From contig JAPWUP010000019.1 in assembly GCA_028275505.1 (NCBI GenBank), forward strand, positions 1-34,671: DNA of 34,671 nucleotides, read 5' to 3'. Source of the DNA: Bryobacteraceae bacterium (lineage in GTDB: Bacteria > Acidobacteriota > Terriglobia > Bryobacterales > Bryobacteraceae). Under the pieces are notes generated by a model. It made no database searches. It was not told where the DNA came from and worked only from the letters and a program-made list of their open reading frames with translations. The position numbers and the translations under genes are program-made. Of the stretch, positions 1 to 8,450 are shown one piece after another (the first letter of the stretch is position 1; each line of letters opens with the position of its first letter).

Positions 1-290
1 GCCTGCTGAATCTCGATGTACCGTTCCGGCGTCGGCGCCTGTTGGACGCGCGGTCGCGTGCGACGGCTGGTCGCGGACTTTTTGCGGGTCCCGGATTTGC
101 TTGCGGAAGCTTTCCTGCTCCGCATGGCCTGAGCGCCCGCTTTGCCTGTTGATTTCCGAGCTTGCACGCTGCTGCGGACCGCGGGACCGCCGGAAGAGCC
201 AGTCGTGCCGGATCCCTGACGTTGTTGAGCCCCGCTTGGCACGGCTCCGAGCGTTGCCCACAGGATCAGCGATCCGGCGATCAGGCGCAC
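1..290 (-). CDS. Secreted basic protein, N-terminal part only (possible peptidoglycan-binding protein)
   Basis: This reading frame starts inside the window and runs off its left edge. A GTG at 288-290 is preceded by a strong ribosome binding site, GGAGG at 296-300, five bases away. The first 20 or so residues form a signal peptide (RLIAGSLILWATLGAVPSGA). A low-complexity segment rich in Ser, Gly, Arg and Lys follows. The last visible residues, PTPERYIEIQQA, resemble the start of a peptidoglycan-binding helical domain (ERxxEIQxAL...), but the diagnostic part lies outside the window, so that assignment is inference. The frame follows the HtrA protease gene on the same strand after a 64-base gap and may be co-transcribed with it. 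Confidence 0.6.
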   Translation of the reverse strand, partial: MRLIAGSLILWATLGAVPSGAQQRQGSGTTGSSGGPAVRSSVQARKSTGKAGAQAMRSRKASASKSGTRKKSATSRRTRPRVQQAPTPERYIEIQQ

Positions 291-354
291 ACTTTCCTCC
301 CGTCGGTACTCGAACCGGCTTTATGCTATCACGCCGCCTGGTGCGGCAGGAACC

Positions 355-1962
355 TCACTTCGGGTTCTGCGGTAGCGTGCCTGCGGCAAAGAACGGCTGC
401 CACTCCGGCTGCTGGCCACGCCCGGTGGTCGGCGAGGCACGCATGACGCGGAACGCAACCGCATCGCCAGGCCTCAGGCCGCTCTGGATCCGCAGCACGT
501 CATCCACCGTCCTCACCGGTTGTCGGTTGATGGCGGTGATGATATCGCGCGGCATCAAACCGATGTCCTCGGCGAACGAGCCAGGCTCCACTTCCGTGAT
601 CAACACGCCCTGGCCCTGGTAGCCGAGTCGCTCCCGGTCACTGTCGGTCAGGTTCTTGATGCTCATGCCGAAGCGGGCTTGTGTACTGGTCTCCACGCCC
701 GGGGCTTCCGGCCGGAGCCGTCTGCCGGCCAGGTGCGGGAAGACTTGGGTGCGTTCGGCGATCTTGACCTTGAAGTCCATCTTCTTGCCGTCGCGCAGGA
801 CCGTGACCGTAGCCTCGCTGCCAACCGGGGTGTTGGCCACGCGATTCACCAGGTCATCGCCGTCCTTGACCGGCTGCCCGTTGTACGCAATGATGATGTC
901 TTCTGCCTTGATGCCGGCCTTCTCAGCAGGCCCGCCAGGCGCCACTCGTTCCACGAAGACGCCCTGAGTGGCGCCGTAGGCTTTGAGCAGATCCTCGCGG
1001 CCCTGGCGGAACTCGATGCCGATGGAGCCGCGCGATACCTTTCCCGTCTTGATGATCTGGTTGTAAACGCTGACGGCGAGATTGATGGGCAGTGCGAACC
1101 CGACGCCAGCGTAACTGCCGGTGTCCGTAGCAATCGCGGTGTTAATGCCGATCACTTCGCCGCGCACGTTGACCAGCGGGCCGCCGCTGTTGCCCGGGTT
1201 GATGGCTGCGTCGGTTTGCAGGAACCGTTGGAGCTGGTGCTCCGGGTCGCCCACCTGGCGGCCCTTGGCGCTGATGATGCCCGCCGTCACCGTGGCTTCC
1301 AGCCCGAAGGGCGAACCGATGGCGATCACCCAGTCGCCAACCTGCGTGGAGTCCGAGTTACCGATTTTGGCCGGCACCAGCGGCCGGCCCACGCCCTCCA
1401 CTTTGATCACGGCCAGGTCCGTTTCCGGATCCGATCCGATCAGTTTGGCGTCGTACAGTTTCGAATCGTTGTGGAACTTGACCTGGATCCGGGTGGCATC
1501 CTCGACCACGTGCAGATTGGTCAGGATGTATCCGTTCTTGTCCACCACAACTCCGGAGCCGGTACCCTGGCGGCGGAAAGGCATGCGAGGCAAATCCTCG
1601 AACGGGCTACCAAAAAACCGACGGAACCAGTCCCAGCCGGGCTGGTCCTCTTCGTCAAAGGGAGAGGGCTGGCGTGGCCGCTGTCGCTGACCCCGTCGTT
1701 GCGTCGGCTGGCTCTCGTAAGTCGAGGTAATATTGACCACCGAGGGTGATAATTGTTTCGCCAAATGGGTGAAGGCCGTGGACAAGTCCACGGGATCCGG
1801 GATCTGCAAGGGGGTTGCGTCAGGAGCGAAGGCCGATTGCGAACTGCCGGCCTTCGCGCTCCCGGTGAGGAGAGTGCCAATCAGGATCCCCACCGAGAGC
1901 GTAAACAGCAACAGAGTCACGGAAACGAGTCGCTGCTGGCGGATTCGAGCTATAAGGTTCAT
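355..1962 (-). CDS. HtrA/DegP-family periplasmic serine protease with two PDZ domains
   Basis: A trypsin-like protease and chaperone of the Deg/HtrA family, expected in the periplasm or anchored to the inner membrane, where it degrades misfolded envelope proteins. An N-terminal hydrophobic segment (about residues 12-35) is followed by a trypsin-like domain with the full catalytic triad: His151 in TNLHVVEDA, Asp182 in ETDLAVIKV and Ser259 in NPGNSGGPL. Two PDZ domains follow (about 300-390 and 425-525). The loop before the protease core is rich in Arg, Gln and Pro, as is usual for this family. I chose ATG 1960-1962 (535 aa). The upstream in-frame ATG at 1993-1995 overlaps a perfect TATAAT (1994-1999, minus), which looks like a promoter -10 element. 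The gene follows the EamA gene by 39 bases. Confidence 0.95.
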   Translation of the reverse strand: MNLIARIRQQRLVSVTLLLFTLSVGILIGTLLTGSAKAGSSQSAFAPDATPLQIPDPVDLSTAFTHLAKQLSPSVVNITSTYESQPTQRRGQRQRPRQPSPFDEEDQPGWDWFRRFFGSPFEDLPRMPFRRQGTGSGVVVDKNGYILTNLHVVEDATRIQVKFHNDSKLYDAKLIGSDPETDLAVIKVEGVGRPLVPAKIGNSDSTQVGDWVIAIGSPFGLEATVTAGIISAKGRQVGDPEHQLQRFLQTDAAINPGNSGGPLVNVRGEVIGINTAIATDTGSYAGVGFALPINLAVSVYNQIIKTGKVSRGSIGIEFRQGREDLLKAYGATQGVFVERVAPGGPAEKAGIKAEDIIIAYNGQPVKDGDDLVNRVANTPVGSEATVTVLRDGKKMDFKVKIAERTQVFPHLAGRRLRPEAPGVETSTQARFGMSIKNLTDSDRERLGYQGQGVLITEVEPGSFAEDIGLMPRDIITAINRQPVRTVDDVLRIQSGLRPGDAVAFRVMRASPTTGRGQQPEWQPFFAAGTLPQNPK

Positions 1963-2001
1963 GGGACTGCTGCTCCGGAGGCTGCTGCTCACCATTATAG
2001 G

Positions 2002-2904
2002 CTACGGACGCCCATCCCGACGGGCCGATTGTCGGGAACGGGCCAGGAGCTTCAACTCGACGAGCAGGATCCCGGTCAGGATCAGAGCGGCGCCGGCCCC
2101 CTGCCGCCAGCTCAGCCTCTCGCCTGTGACAACGAACGAAGTCAGCCAGGCAAAGACAGGCTCCAGCGCGAAAATCAATGCGGTGTGAGTCGGCGTGGTG
2201 CGCTGTTGTGCCCAGGCTTGAACGGAAAAGGCCAGGGCCGTGGCCAGCAGGCCCGTGACGACCAGGGCTACCAACACCCGCGGACTCCAGCGCAGGTATC
2301 GGGCCTCAACCCCGACCAGGCTGGCCGCGCACAGAGCCGTGGTAACGATCTGGACCAGCGTCAGAGCCTGATAGTTCACCCGCGGTGCCCAGTGTCCGAC
2401 CGCCAGGATGTGCAACGCGAAGCCCGCCGCGCAGCCGATCGTCAGGATATCGCCTGGGTTCATCCCGCCCCAACCGCCCTCCAGCGTCAGCAATCCCATA
2501 CCCACGGTGGCGATCGCCACGCCCGCGATCTCGTCAGCCGATGGCATCCGTCTGCGCATCAGCCCTCCGAACATCGGCACCATCACGATGGAGAGGCCGG
2601 TCAAGAAGGCTGACTTGGATGGCGTGGTGTAACGCAGGCCCAGCGTCTGCAACCAGTAGCCGACGAACAGGCACAGCCCAGCAATGACCCCGCCGCTTGT
2701 CAGCGTGCGGCCCGTCTGGAACTTGGAGGCCAGTGGCCGCGCCGCGATCGCTAGCGCGATGGCAGCCAGACTGAAGCGAAGCGCCAGGAAAAGCAAAGGC
2801 GAAACGTCGTGCAGGGCTTCCTTGACTACCACGAAAGTGGCGCCCCACACCAAAGCCACCCCGGCCAGAGCCAAGTCCGCTTGCCAGCGCCGCCTTTGAT
2901 CCAC
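2002..2904 (-). CDS. EamA-family (DMT superfamily) membrane transporter
   Basis: A drug/metabolite-transporter-superfamily permease of about 300 residues with roughly ten hydrophobic helices arranged as two EamA repeats. The opening ALVWGATFVVVKEAL is the typical first helix of the family, and the second repeat ends with the usual late helices (ALIFALEPVFAWL, GAALILTGILLVE). Substrates cannot be read from the sequence. The start is the GTG at 2902-2904, two bases past the stop of the upstream M20 peptidase gene. An in-frame ATG at 2995-2997 would add 31 non-hydrophobic residues and overlap the peptidase gene by about 90 bases, so I consider it less likely. The stop codon is TAG. Confidence 0.9.
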   Translation of the reverse strand: MDQRRRWQADLALAGVALVWGATFVVVKEALHDVSPLLFLALRFSLAAIALAIAARPLASKFQTGRTLTSGGVIAGLCLFVGYWLQTLGLRYTTPSKSAFLTGLSIVMVPMFGGLMRRRMPSADEIAGVAIATVGMGLLTLEGGWGGMNPGDILTIGCAAGFALHILAVGHWAPRVNYQALTLVQIVTTALCAASLVGVEARYLRWSPRVLVALVVTGLLATALAFSVQAWAQQRTTPTHTALIFALEPVFAWLTSFVVTGERLSWRQGAGAALILTGILLVELKLLARSRQSARRDGRP

Positions 2905-2906
2905 TC

Positions 2907-4148
2907 TCAAAGCAGCCGGGCCCCTTCTTGCATGAGCAGACAAAGGATCAGGAGGATGCGTTTCAATCCCAGGTCGCGACCCTCGGGATGATACCACTCC
3001 GCGTCGGTATGAGCGCCGCCGCCCTGGCCACCCGCTCCGATGGAAACCGCAGGCAAGCCGAGCGATAGCGGGATGTTGGCGTCCGTGGAAGCCGAATCAA
3101 GCCGCGAGCGGATGCCAAGATGGGCATCCACTGCCCGGATGCAGCTCAGCAGGGGCGAATCAGGCGGGAGCTGTCCACCGGGCCGAAATCCGATCTCCCG
3201 CAGCCTCGCTGTGAGCTTGCCCGCCGTCGCTCTTTTGTTTTCCGCCTGCAAGGCTTCCTCGACCACGCCGCTCAGGATCTCCACCCAAGGCTCGAGATCG
3301 GCTTCGGATTCTGCCCGGAGGTCCAGTTTGGCTCGCGCCGAAGTGGGGATGGCATTGACGCTGGAACCGCCCTCGATCAACCCGAAGTTGAAGGCGCAGT
3401 GGGCTTGCGGTTCGAGCCCGTTCGGGAAGCGATCCAGGAACAATGTGATGGCCCGACTAAGCGCGTGGACAGGGTTCACGGCGCCGGCGTCGCTCCAGCT
3501 ATGCCCACCGGGGCCGGAATAGGAAATCTCGAACCTCCGGCTGGCTACTGCCCGGCAGGTAATATGCTCCGTCGAGGGTCCGTCCAGAACGATGAAGGCA
3601 CGCCAGCGGCTTGCCAGCGGCGAGGCGGTGCACAGGTGGCGCATCCCGCAGAGGTTGCCTTCGCCCTCTTCGCCCACGTTGGCGACCAAGGCCAGGTGGT
3701 GCGTCGTCCCCCGCAAGGGCTGACACGCACGCCAGGCTCTCGCCAAGGCCAGCAGAGCTGCCAGGCCAGCCCCATTGTCGGCGACGCCCGGCCCGCGCAG
3801 CCTTCCGTCCGGCTCCACCGTGATTTCGTCTTTGTGCCGTGGCGCCAGCACCGTGTCCAGGTGAGCCGTGAGCGCGATCAGCGGCCCCGAGGCCGGCTCG
3901 GGGAACGCGATCACGTTGCCCGCGCGATCCATTTCCACCTCGCAACCCAGGCTCCGGAACTGATTCGCCATCCATTCGGCGCGCCTTTGTTCGAAAAACG
4001 TCGGGGCGGGGATCCGGCAGAGTTGCAGGTGCTGCTCGTGGACCCACTGCTTTTCGCGGGTGATCCACTGCAGGCATTCCCGGATCCGTGGCGATTCGAT
4101 CAGCTCGGCCAGAGCAGCGCCCAGTTTGTTGGCCGTACCCGCGCCCAT
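2907..4148 (-). CDS. M20-family zinc metallopeptidase (ArgE/DapE/PepT-like)
   Basis: A 413-residue cytoplasmic metallopeptidase or deacylase of the M20 clan. The dinuclear zinc site is complete: His96 and Asp98 in TAHLDTV, bridging Asp124 in GVADNGAG, catalytic Glu160 with Glu161 in GEEGEG, Asp189 in VLDGPS, and a C-terminal His in GGGAHTDAEWYHP. The family's dimerisation (lid) domain is inserted near SGPGGHSWSD. PepT-like peptidases and related carboxypeptidases share this layout, so the substrate stays open. It is the first gene of a minus-strand run with the EamA transporter and HtrA, and it faces a divergent small gene across a 111-base spacer. It has no strong ribosome binding site. Confidence 0.9.
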   Translation of the reverse strand: MGAGTANKLGAALAELIESPRIRECLQWITREKQWVHEQHLQLCRIPAPTFFEQRRAEWMANQFRSLGCEVEMDRAGNVIAFPEPASGPLIALTAHLDTVLAPRHKDEITVEPDGRLRGPGVADNGAGLAALLALARAWRACQPLRGTTHHLALVANVGEEGEGNLCGMRHLCTASPLASRWRAFIVLDGPSTEHITCRAVASRRFEISYSGPGGHSWSDAGAVNPVHALSRAITLFLDRFPNGLEPQAHCAFNFGLIEGGSSVNAIPTSARAKLDLRAESEADLEPWVEILSGVVEEALQAENKRATAGKLTARLREIGFRPGGQLPPDSPLLSCIRAVDAHLGIRSRLDSASTDANIPLSLGLPAVSIGAGGQGGGAHTDAEWYHPEGRDLGLKRILLILCLLMQEGARLL

Positions 4149-4259
4149 CTGAGAGCCAGTGTATCAACGCCCGTCCCGGCGCGAAAAACCGGAATCAAGT
4201 TTCAAAAAACTCTGGCTTTCCCGCCCCCAACTCCCTACAATGAATCTGCGAGGTGACCC

Positions 4260-4529
4260 ATGTTCCGGCCCCTCAGGGGCTACAAGGCCCGCTACCACTA
4301 CCTCAACCTCCTGGTTTCCTGCGACTTCGATCATTGCAACGTCTTCGTACTGGGACCTGACCTGGTAATCCAGGGTGTTCGGCAGTTCGACGAGGCCAAG
4401 GCGCGCGAGCACGCCCTGGCGGTGGCGAAAACCTATATCCACGAGGAGAAGAAGGAGGACTTGCCGGTTCTGGAAACCGTCGAGTGGCAACCCCTTGGGC
4501 CCGGTGAGTGGTTGAACTGGCGCCCGTAA
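4260..4529 (+). CDS. Small conserved protein of unknown function (89 aa)
   Basis: I do not recognise a named family. The protein is short, soluble and mildly acidic, with aromatic residues clustered near the N-terminus (YKARYHYLN) and a C-terminus ending in PGEWLNWRP. There is no signal peptide or membrane helix. The start is well supported, because GAGG lies a few bases upstream of the ATG. A possible -10 element, TACAAT (4236-4241), sits just upstream, although no convincing -35 element accompanies it. The gene heads a plus-strand group of three and is divergent from the M20 peptidase gene. Confidence 0.75.
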   Translation: MFRPLRGYKARYHYLNLLVSCDFDHCNVFVLGPDLVIQGVRQFDEAKAREHALAVAKTYIHEEKKEDLPVLETVEWQPLGPGEWLNWRP

Positions 4530-4580
4530 CCTGCGGTGAGATCGGGCCGCCAGCACGAGGGAGAGGAGTGTGCTGTTAGG

Positions 4581-5165
4581 ATGTTTTCGATCAGCCCATC
4601 TGCCATGAAGTGCAAATGTCTTTTCCTGGCCAGGACGTGGAATCCCTGGCTTTTGGTTTTGTGCGGGATAGTTGCGCTCACCGCCGGCTGCTCGCGCCGC
4701 TCCGGGGCCCGAGCGCCGCAAGTTTTCTTGATGGGGGAGCGGGTCGAGGTCGGACCGTTGATTTACGTCGTTCAGGACCTTGAGTGGCGCGACCAGCTCG
4801 GCGAAGGCATCCAGGCCCAGATGCCTCGCCACCGTTTCCTGCTTGTCCGCCTGAGCGTCACCAATAGCGGGATCCGTGAGACGGACATCCCGCCGCTGGC
4901 CGTGATCGGTTCCGACGGTCGCCAGTATCCCGAGCTGGAGAAAGTCGAGGGAGTACCCGAGTGGCTCGGTTACTTGCGAACGATCCAGCCCGCCGCCACC
5001 GAACACGGCCGGGTGGCCTTCGATGTTCCCAAGGGCGCTTACCGGCTCCGCGTGGCTGCCGTGCTGGACGACGATCAGGAGCGAGAGGCCCTCGTGGAGC
5101 TTCCTTTTCAAGGGATGCCCTCGCCGCAGTTGCCCCTGACCGGGCCGGGCACGCCCTCGCAGTGA
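4581..5165 (+). CDS. Lipoprotein with a DUF4352-like beta-sandwich domain
   Basis: An exported lipoprotein of about 194 residues. After a short basic stretch and a hydrophobic helix comes a lipobox, LTAGC, with the lipidated cysteine at about residue 37. The mature part (residues 45-180) has the layout of DUF4352-like immunoglobulin-fold domains: a VEVGPLIYVVQDLEW strand, then FLLVRLSVTNSG, a DGRQYP turn and a closing RVAFDVPKGAYRLRV. Such domains are widespread in secreted proteins and their role is unclear. I chose ATG 4581 because a purine-rich GGAG track lies about 12 bases upstream. A GTG at 4536 would add 15 residues without a ribosome binding site. The end overlaps a possible GTG start of the next gene. 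Confidence 0.75.
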   Translation: MFSISPSAMKCKCLFLARTWNPWLLVLCGIVALTAGCSRRSGARAPQVFLMGERVEVGPLIYVVQDLEWRDQLGEGIQAQMPRHRFLLVRLSVTNSGIRETDIPPLAVIGSDGRQYPELEKVEGVPEWLGYLRTIQPAATEHGRVAFDVPKGAYRLRVAAVLDDDQEREALVELPFQGMPSPQLPLTGPGTPSQ

Positions 5166-5173
5166 TTGCCCCG

Positions 5174-6001
5174 ATGCCGCTGACCGCGATTGCCTGGCTG
5201 CTGCCGGGTTTGCTTTTGTCCGCGGCCCCCGAGCTGCGGATCGCCAACATTACGTTGCACCAGTACGATGGCGGGCCCGCTCTAGGCGCCGACTTCCGCT
5301 TCGGACGCGGTGAAAGCGTTTTCGTTCGCTATCGCGTGCTGGGCTTTGCGCGCAGCCGCGACGCGCAGGTCCATCTGGAATGCACGTTGGATGCTCTGGA
5401 TTCACGCGGGGTGCGCCTCGTGCCCACGCAGCGCAAATCCGTCCAGACCGAGCTCGCCCCGCAGGACAAGGACTGGGCTCCTGTGCTGCTCCACGAGTTC
5501 GTGATTCCCCCGCTGGTGGACCCGGGAAGCTATCGCATCGTGATCGAGGCGGAAGACAAGCTGTCGGGCGCGCGCGCCCGCGCCGAGACGACCTTCCAGG
5601 TCCGCGGCCCCATCGTCGAACCGAGCGACACCCTGGTGGCGCGCAATTTCCGGTTCCTGAAAGGCGAGGAAGGCCCCGTGGTAGAGGGCGCGCCGATCTT
5701 CCAGCGCGGCGAAATCCTGTGGGCGCGCTTCGAAATCACGGGTTACAAGATCGGCGAGAACAACCGTATCGAGGTCGAGTACGGTTTGAGTGTGCTCGGA
5801 CCCACCGGCAAGGAAATTTATTCCGAGCCCGTGGCCGCCGCTGAGCGCAGCACGCCTTTTTACCCGCACCGGTATTTACCCGGGATCCTCAGCCTGAACC
5901 TGGAGAAGGCACAGCCGGGCGATTACATACTGGTTGTGAAGATTCGGGACCTGGTCGGCGGCCAGCAGTACGAGGCTCGTCACCCCTTTACGGTGCGCTG
6001 A
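5174..6001 (+). CDS. Secreted protein of unknown function with two beta-rich domains
   Basis: About 275 residues with an N-terminal signal peptide (PLTAIAWLLPGLLLSAA). Two repeated-looking beta-sandwich segments follow. Each has an exposed-edge strand of the type ESVFVRYRVLGF (first domain) or EILWARFEITGY (second domain), and each ends in a PGxY strand pair (PGSYRIVIEAED; PGDYILVVKIRD). I know no named family for it, and the internal similarity suggests a duplication. The ATG at 5174 is preferred. A GTG at 5162 overlaps the stop of the lipoprotein gene and is also possible. Close spacing to the lipoprotein suggests co-expression and a shared envelope role. It converges on the Tat-exported protein gene with only 17 bases between. 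Confidence 0.7.
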   Translation: MPLTAIAWLLPGLLLSAAPELRIANITLHQYDGGPALGADFRFGRGESVFVRYRVLGFARSRDAQVHLECTLDALDSRGVRLVPTQRKSVQTELAPQDKDWAPVLLHEFVIPPLVDPGSYRIVIEAEDKLSGARARAETTFQVRGPIVEPSDTLVARNFRFLKGEEGPVVEGAPIFQRGEILWARFEITGYKIGENNRIEVEYGLSVLGPTGKEIYSEPVAAAERSTPFYPHRYLPGILSLNLEKAQPGDYILVVKIRDLVGGQQYEARHPFTVR

Positions 6002-6018
6002 TTGCCGCCTCGCGCAGT

Positions 6019-6936
6019 TCAGGTGGCGGCGGGTCCTCCCGCCAGGATGCGGCTCACGATCTCGACGTTCTCCCGGATTTCGTCCTTGAAGCGCGGGAAC
6101 ATGCCCACGATGATGGCGTCCTGCGGCTTGATGTTGGTCAGCACGAACCGGAAAGCCGCCTCCAGCCGCTCGGGCGTGTTGACGTTACGCCCCGCGCCCA
6201 GCACCTTGAAAGCGAAGCAGGTCTTGCGCGTCTTGCGCACCACCGCGCACATGCGCTCGGGATCGCGCTCCATATAGATCTCGCCCACCGGCGCCTCGCC
6301 GAACTCCTTGCGCGCCTCCTCCGGCGTGCGCGTCACGCGGTACATGCAGGTCATGTAATAGTCCACGTTCCAGCCGTGTTCCTCGATGTACTCGATCACG
6401 GCAGGGTTGTGCGTGGAAACGCCCGCCGGAACGCCCGCGTCATGCACCGCGTTGACGAAATCGCGCACGATGCTCATCTGGCCGGCGCGGAAGCGCTCGT
6501 CCGTGCGGTTGCCGTGGTGGGCGATGCCGATGGGGTTCAGTCGCGCGACTTCGGGCAACAGCTTCCAGTTCTTCATCAGCTCGAAGTCGGCCAGCAGCAG
6601 CCAGTGCATCTTGCCGCCCTCGGCCCGGTAACGCTTGAGGTCCTCGATGGTGGGATCGTTGTAATGCACCTGCCAGGTGTTGATGCCGCACTGCTCGGCC
6701 CGGTGCAACACTTCGATGCGCCGGTCCTGCGTCATCCATTCCCGCATCAGGTTGTCGAGAATGCGATTGAAGTGGGAATAGCCGTAGAGCGGGTTGGATC
6801 CGATGATCAGGCGGGTAATCTCAACCTGACCGAATTTGACCTTGGGCAGGGGAGGCGGAGCTGCGCCCGCCGTAACGGCGAGCGATCCCGCGATCCCGAG
6901 AAATTCCCGACGAGTGGCGCCATCCCGTGCTGACAT
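6019..6936 (-). CDS. Tat-exported TIM-barrel protein, aldo/keto-reductase-like
   Basis: A protein of about 305 residues with a twin-arginine signal at its N-terminus (TRREFLGIAG), so it is probably exported folded. The body reads like an alpha/beta barrel: ITRLIIGSNPLYG near the start, INTWQVHY, and ADFELMKNWKLLPEVARL. The last third has AVVRKTRKTCFAFKVLGAGR and PQDAIIVGMFPRFKDEI, both reminiscent of aldo/keto-reductase-like proteins. I do not see a complete catalytic tetrad of that family, so the activity is uncertain. ATG 6934-6936 is chosen because the Tat signal begins there. A TATAAT (6946-6951, minus) lies only 10 bases upstream, which suggests its own promoter and a nearly leaderless message. 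It is the last gene of the minus-strand glycan operon, 38 bases after the flavoprotein gene. Confidence 0.7.
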   Translation of the reverse strand: MSARDGATRREFLGIAGSLAVTAGAAPPPLPKVKFGQVEITRLIIGSNPLYGYSHFNRILDNLMREWMTQDRRIEVLHRAEQCGINTWQVHYNDPTIEDLKRYRAEGGKMHWLLLADFELMKNWKLLPEVARLNPIGIAHHGNRTDERFRAGQMSIVRDFVNAVHDAGVPAGVSTHNPAVIEYIEEHGWNVDYYMTCMYRVTRTPEEARKEFGEAPVGEIYMERDPERMCAVVRKTRKTCFAFKVLGAGRNVNTPERLEAAFRFVLTNIKPQDAIIVGMFPRFKDEIRENVEIVSRILAGGPAAT

Positions 6937-6974
6937 AGCGAGCAAATTATAACACCTGGGGCCCGGAAGGGCTC

Positions 6975-8444
6975 CTACTTTGCCGCCGCCTGGCTTTGCC
7001 AGGCCAGGATTTCTTCTTCGCCCACCGCCCGCCCTTCCTCCAGGTAATCTTCTTCCACGTTGACGCGCCACAAATCGAAGCGCCCGCCCAGCACGTTGCG
7101 CGCCGCCAGCATCCCCGTCAGCATGGAGTGGTCCTGGTTGTTGTAACGGTGCATGCCGTTGCGCCCCACGACCTGCAAGTTGGGAACCGTCTCGAGAAAA
7201 CGCCGCACTGCGCTCAAGCCGCGCTGATAGGCGTCGTCATAGACCGGGTACGCCTTCTCCATGCGCACCACGGCCCCGTCCACTACGCGTCCTGCCCCGG
7301 CCAGGCCCAGCGTTTCGATCTCGCCGCTGGCCATCGCGATCAGTTCTTCGTCCGCAGTCCTCCACAGCTCGTCATCCTGGAAGCAGAAGTATTCCATGCC
7401 CAGGCACGTCTTGCCGGGATCCGGGCTCATTTCGGGGCTCCAGTTGTTGTAGTTCTGGATGCGCCCCACCTTTACTTCGGGATCGTGCACGTAAATCCAG
7501 TTATCGGGGAAAAGATTGCTGCCCTCGACGATGAGCGCCACGGTGAGAAAGTCACGGTAGTGGAAGTCCTCCGCCGCGGCTTGTAACTCGGCGGGCGGTT
7601 CCGGATCGAGCGCACGGATGAAATCCTTGAGTGCGATGCTGCTGATGTAGTGTTCTCCTCGCCACAGCCGCCCGCCTGCCTGGACCGCCACGACCCGTCC
7701 CGGGGCCCAGTAAATCCGCTCCACCGGCGCCCCTGTTACCACACGCCCGCCGCCCGCCTCCACCAGCTCGCGCGTGCGCTCCCACATCATGCCCGGGCCG
7801 CGTCGCGGGTACTCGAACTGGCGAATCAGGGTCTTGACTGCCTTTTGTTTGTCGGCCAAGGTCCGCGAGAAGGCGTTGCGCAGGATCGAACCCGGCGACA
7901 GCCCGCGGATACGCTGCGCCGCCCATTCCGCCCGGATCCGGTTGCAGGGCAGGCCCCAGACCTTTTCCGTGTACGTGCGGAAGAAAATCTCGAACAGGCG
8001 TCGCCCGAAGCGGTTCGAGATCCAGGTTTCCAGATCGTCTTCCGGCATTCGCGGCGCCAGCCGGGCGCGCAGGTAACTCAGGGCGCAGCGCAAGGATTCG
8101 AAAGGCCCCAGCCCGATGACGGCGTTCAGCGGCTCCAGTGGGTACTGAAAGAACTTGCCCCGGTAGTAAATGCGCGACAGACGGGACCGGGTGAGCAAAT
8201 CCGCTCCCAGAACCTCGCGCCACATTTGCTCCACCAAGGAGACCTTGGTGAAAAAGCGGTGCCCGCCGATGTCGAAAAGGAAGCCCTTGTAGCGGACGGT
8301 GCGAGCCAGCCCGCCCACCACGTCGTCCTTTTCCAGCACCAGGGGGCGCACGCCGCGTCGCACCAGTTCGTAAGCCGCCGTCAAGCCGGCGGGTCCCGCC
8401 CCCAAAATCACAACGGGGTAGAAATGTTCCGCCTCCCCGCTCAT
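6975..8444 (-). CDS. FAD-dependent oxidoreductase, UDP-galactopyranose-mutase-like
   Basis: A 489-residue flavoprotein with the Rossmann dinucleotide motif VVILGAGPAGLTAAYEL at residues 11-27. A glutamate-ended strand and VGGLARTV follow, as in the UDP-galactopyranose mutase/amine-oxidase-like group. GGHRFFTK, the EIFFRTYTEKVWGLP segment and the C-terminal NQDHSMLTGMLAARNV are typical of the FAD-dependent proteins often found beside glycosyltransferase genes. A role in making or modifying a nucleotide sugar or polyprenyl-linked glycan is likely from context. True mutase activity is not proven, because many relatives of this length are uncharacterised. The gene starts six bases after the triple-RidA gene and ends in TAG. 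Confidence 0.85.
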   Translation of the reverse strand: MSGEAEHFYPVVILGAGPAGLTAAYELVRRGVRPLVLEKDDVVGGLARTVRYKGFLFDIGGHRFFTKVSLVEQMWREVLGADLLTRSRLSRIYYRGKFFQYPLEPLNAVIGLGPFESLRCALSYLRARLAPRMPEDDLETWISNRFGRRLFEIFFRTYTEKVWGLPCNRIRAEWAAQRIRGLSPGSILRNAFSRTLADKQKAVKTLIRQFEYPRRGPGMMWERTRELVEAGGGRVVTGAPVERIYWAPGRVVAVQAGGRLWRGEHYISSIALKDFIRALDPEPPAELQAAAEDFHYRDFLTVALIVEGSNLFPDNWIYVHDPEVKVGRIQNYNNWSPEMSPDPGKTCLGMEYFCFQDDELWRTADEELIAMASGEIETLGLAGAGRVVDGAVVRMEKAYPVYDDAYQRGLSAVRRFLETVPNLQVVGRNGMHRYNNQDHSMLTGMLAARNVLGGRFDLWRVNVEEDYLEEGRAVGEEEILAWQSQAAAK

Positions 8445-8450
8445 TGCCCG

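Noticed and set aside
333-347. Small hairpin GCCGC/GCGGC after the HtrA gene as a terminator
   Set aside because: The stem is only 5 bp and has no T-run on either strand, so it cannot be told from chance in this GC-rich sequence.
520-1749. Long plus-strand frame opposite the HtrA gene
   Set aside because: It is a GC-rich shadow of the protease gene with no family resemblance, while the minus strand has a full catalytic triad.
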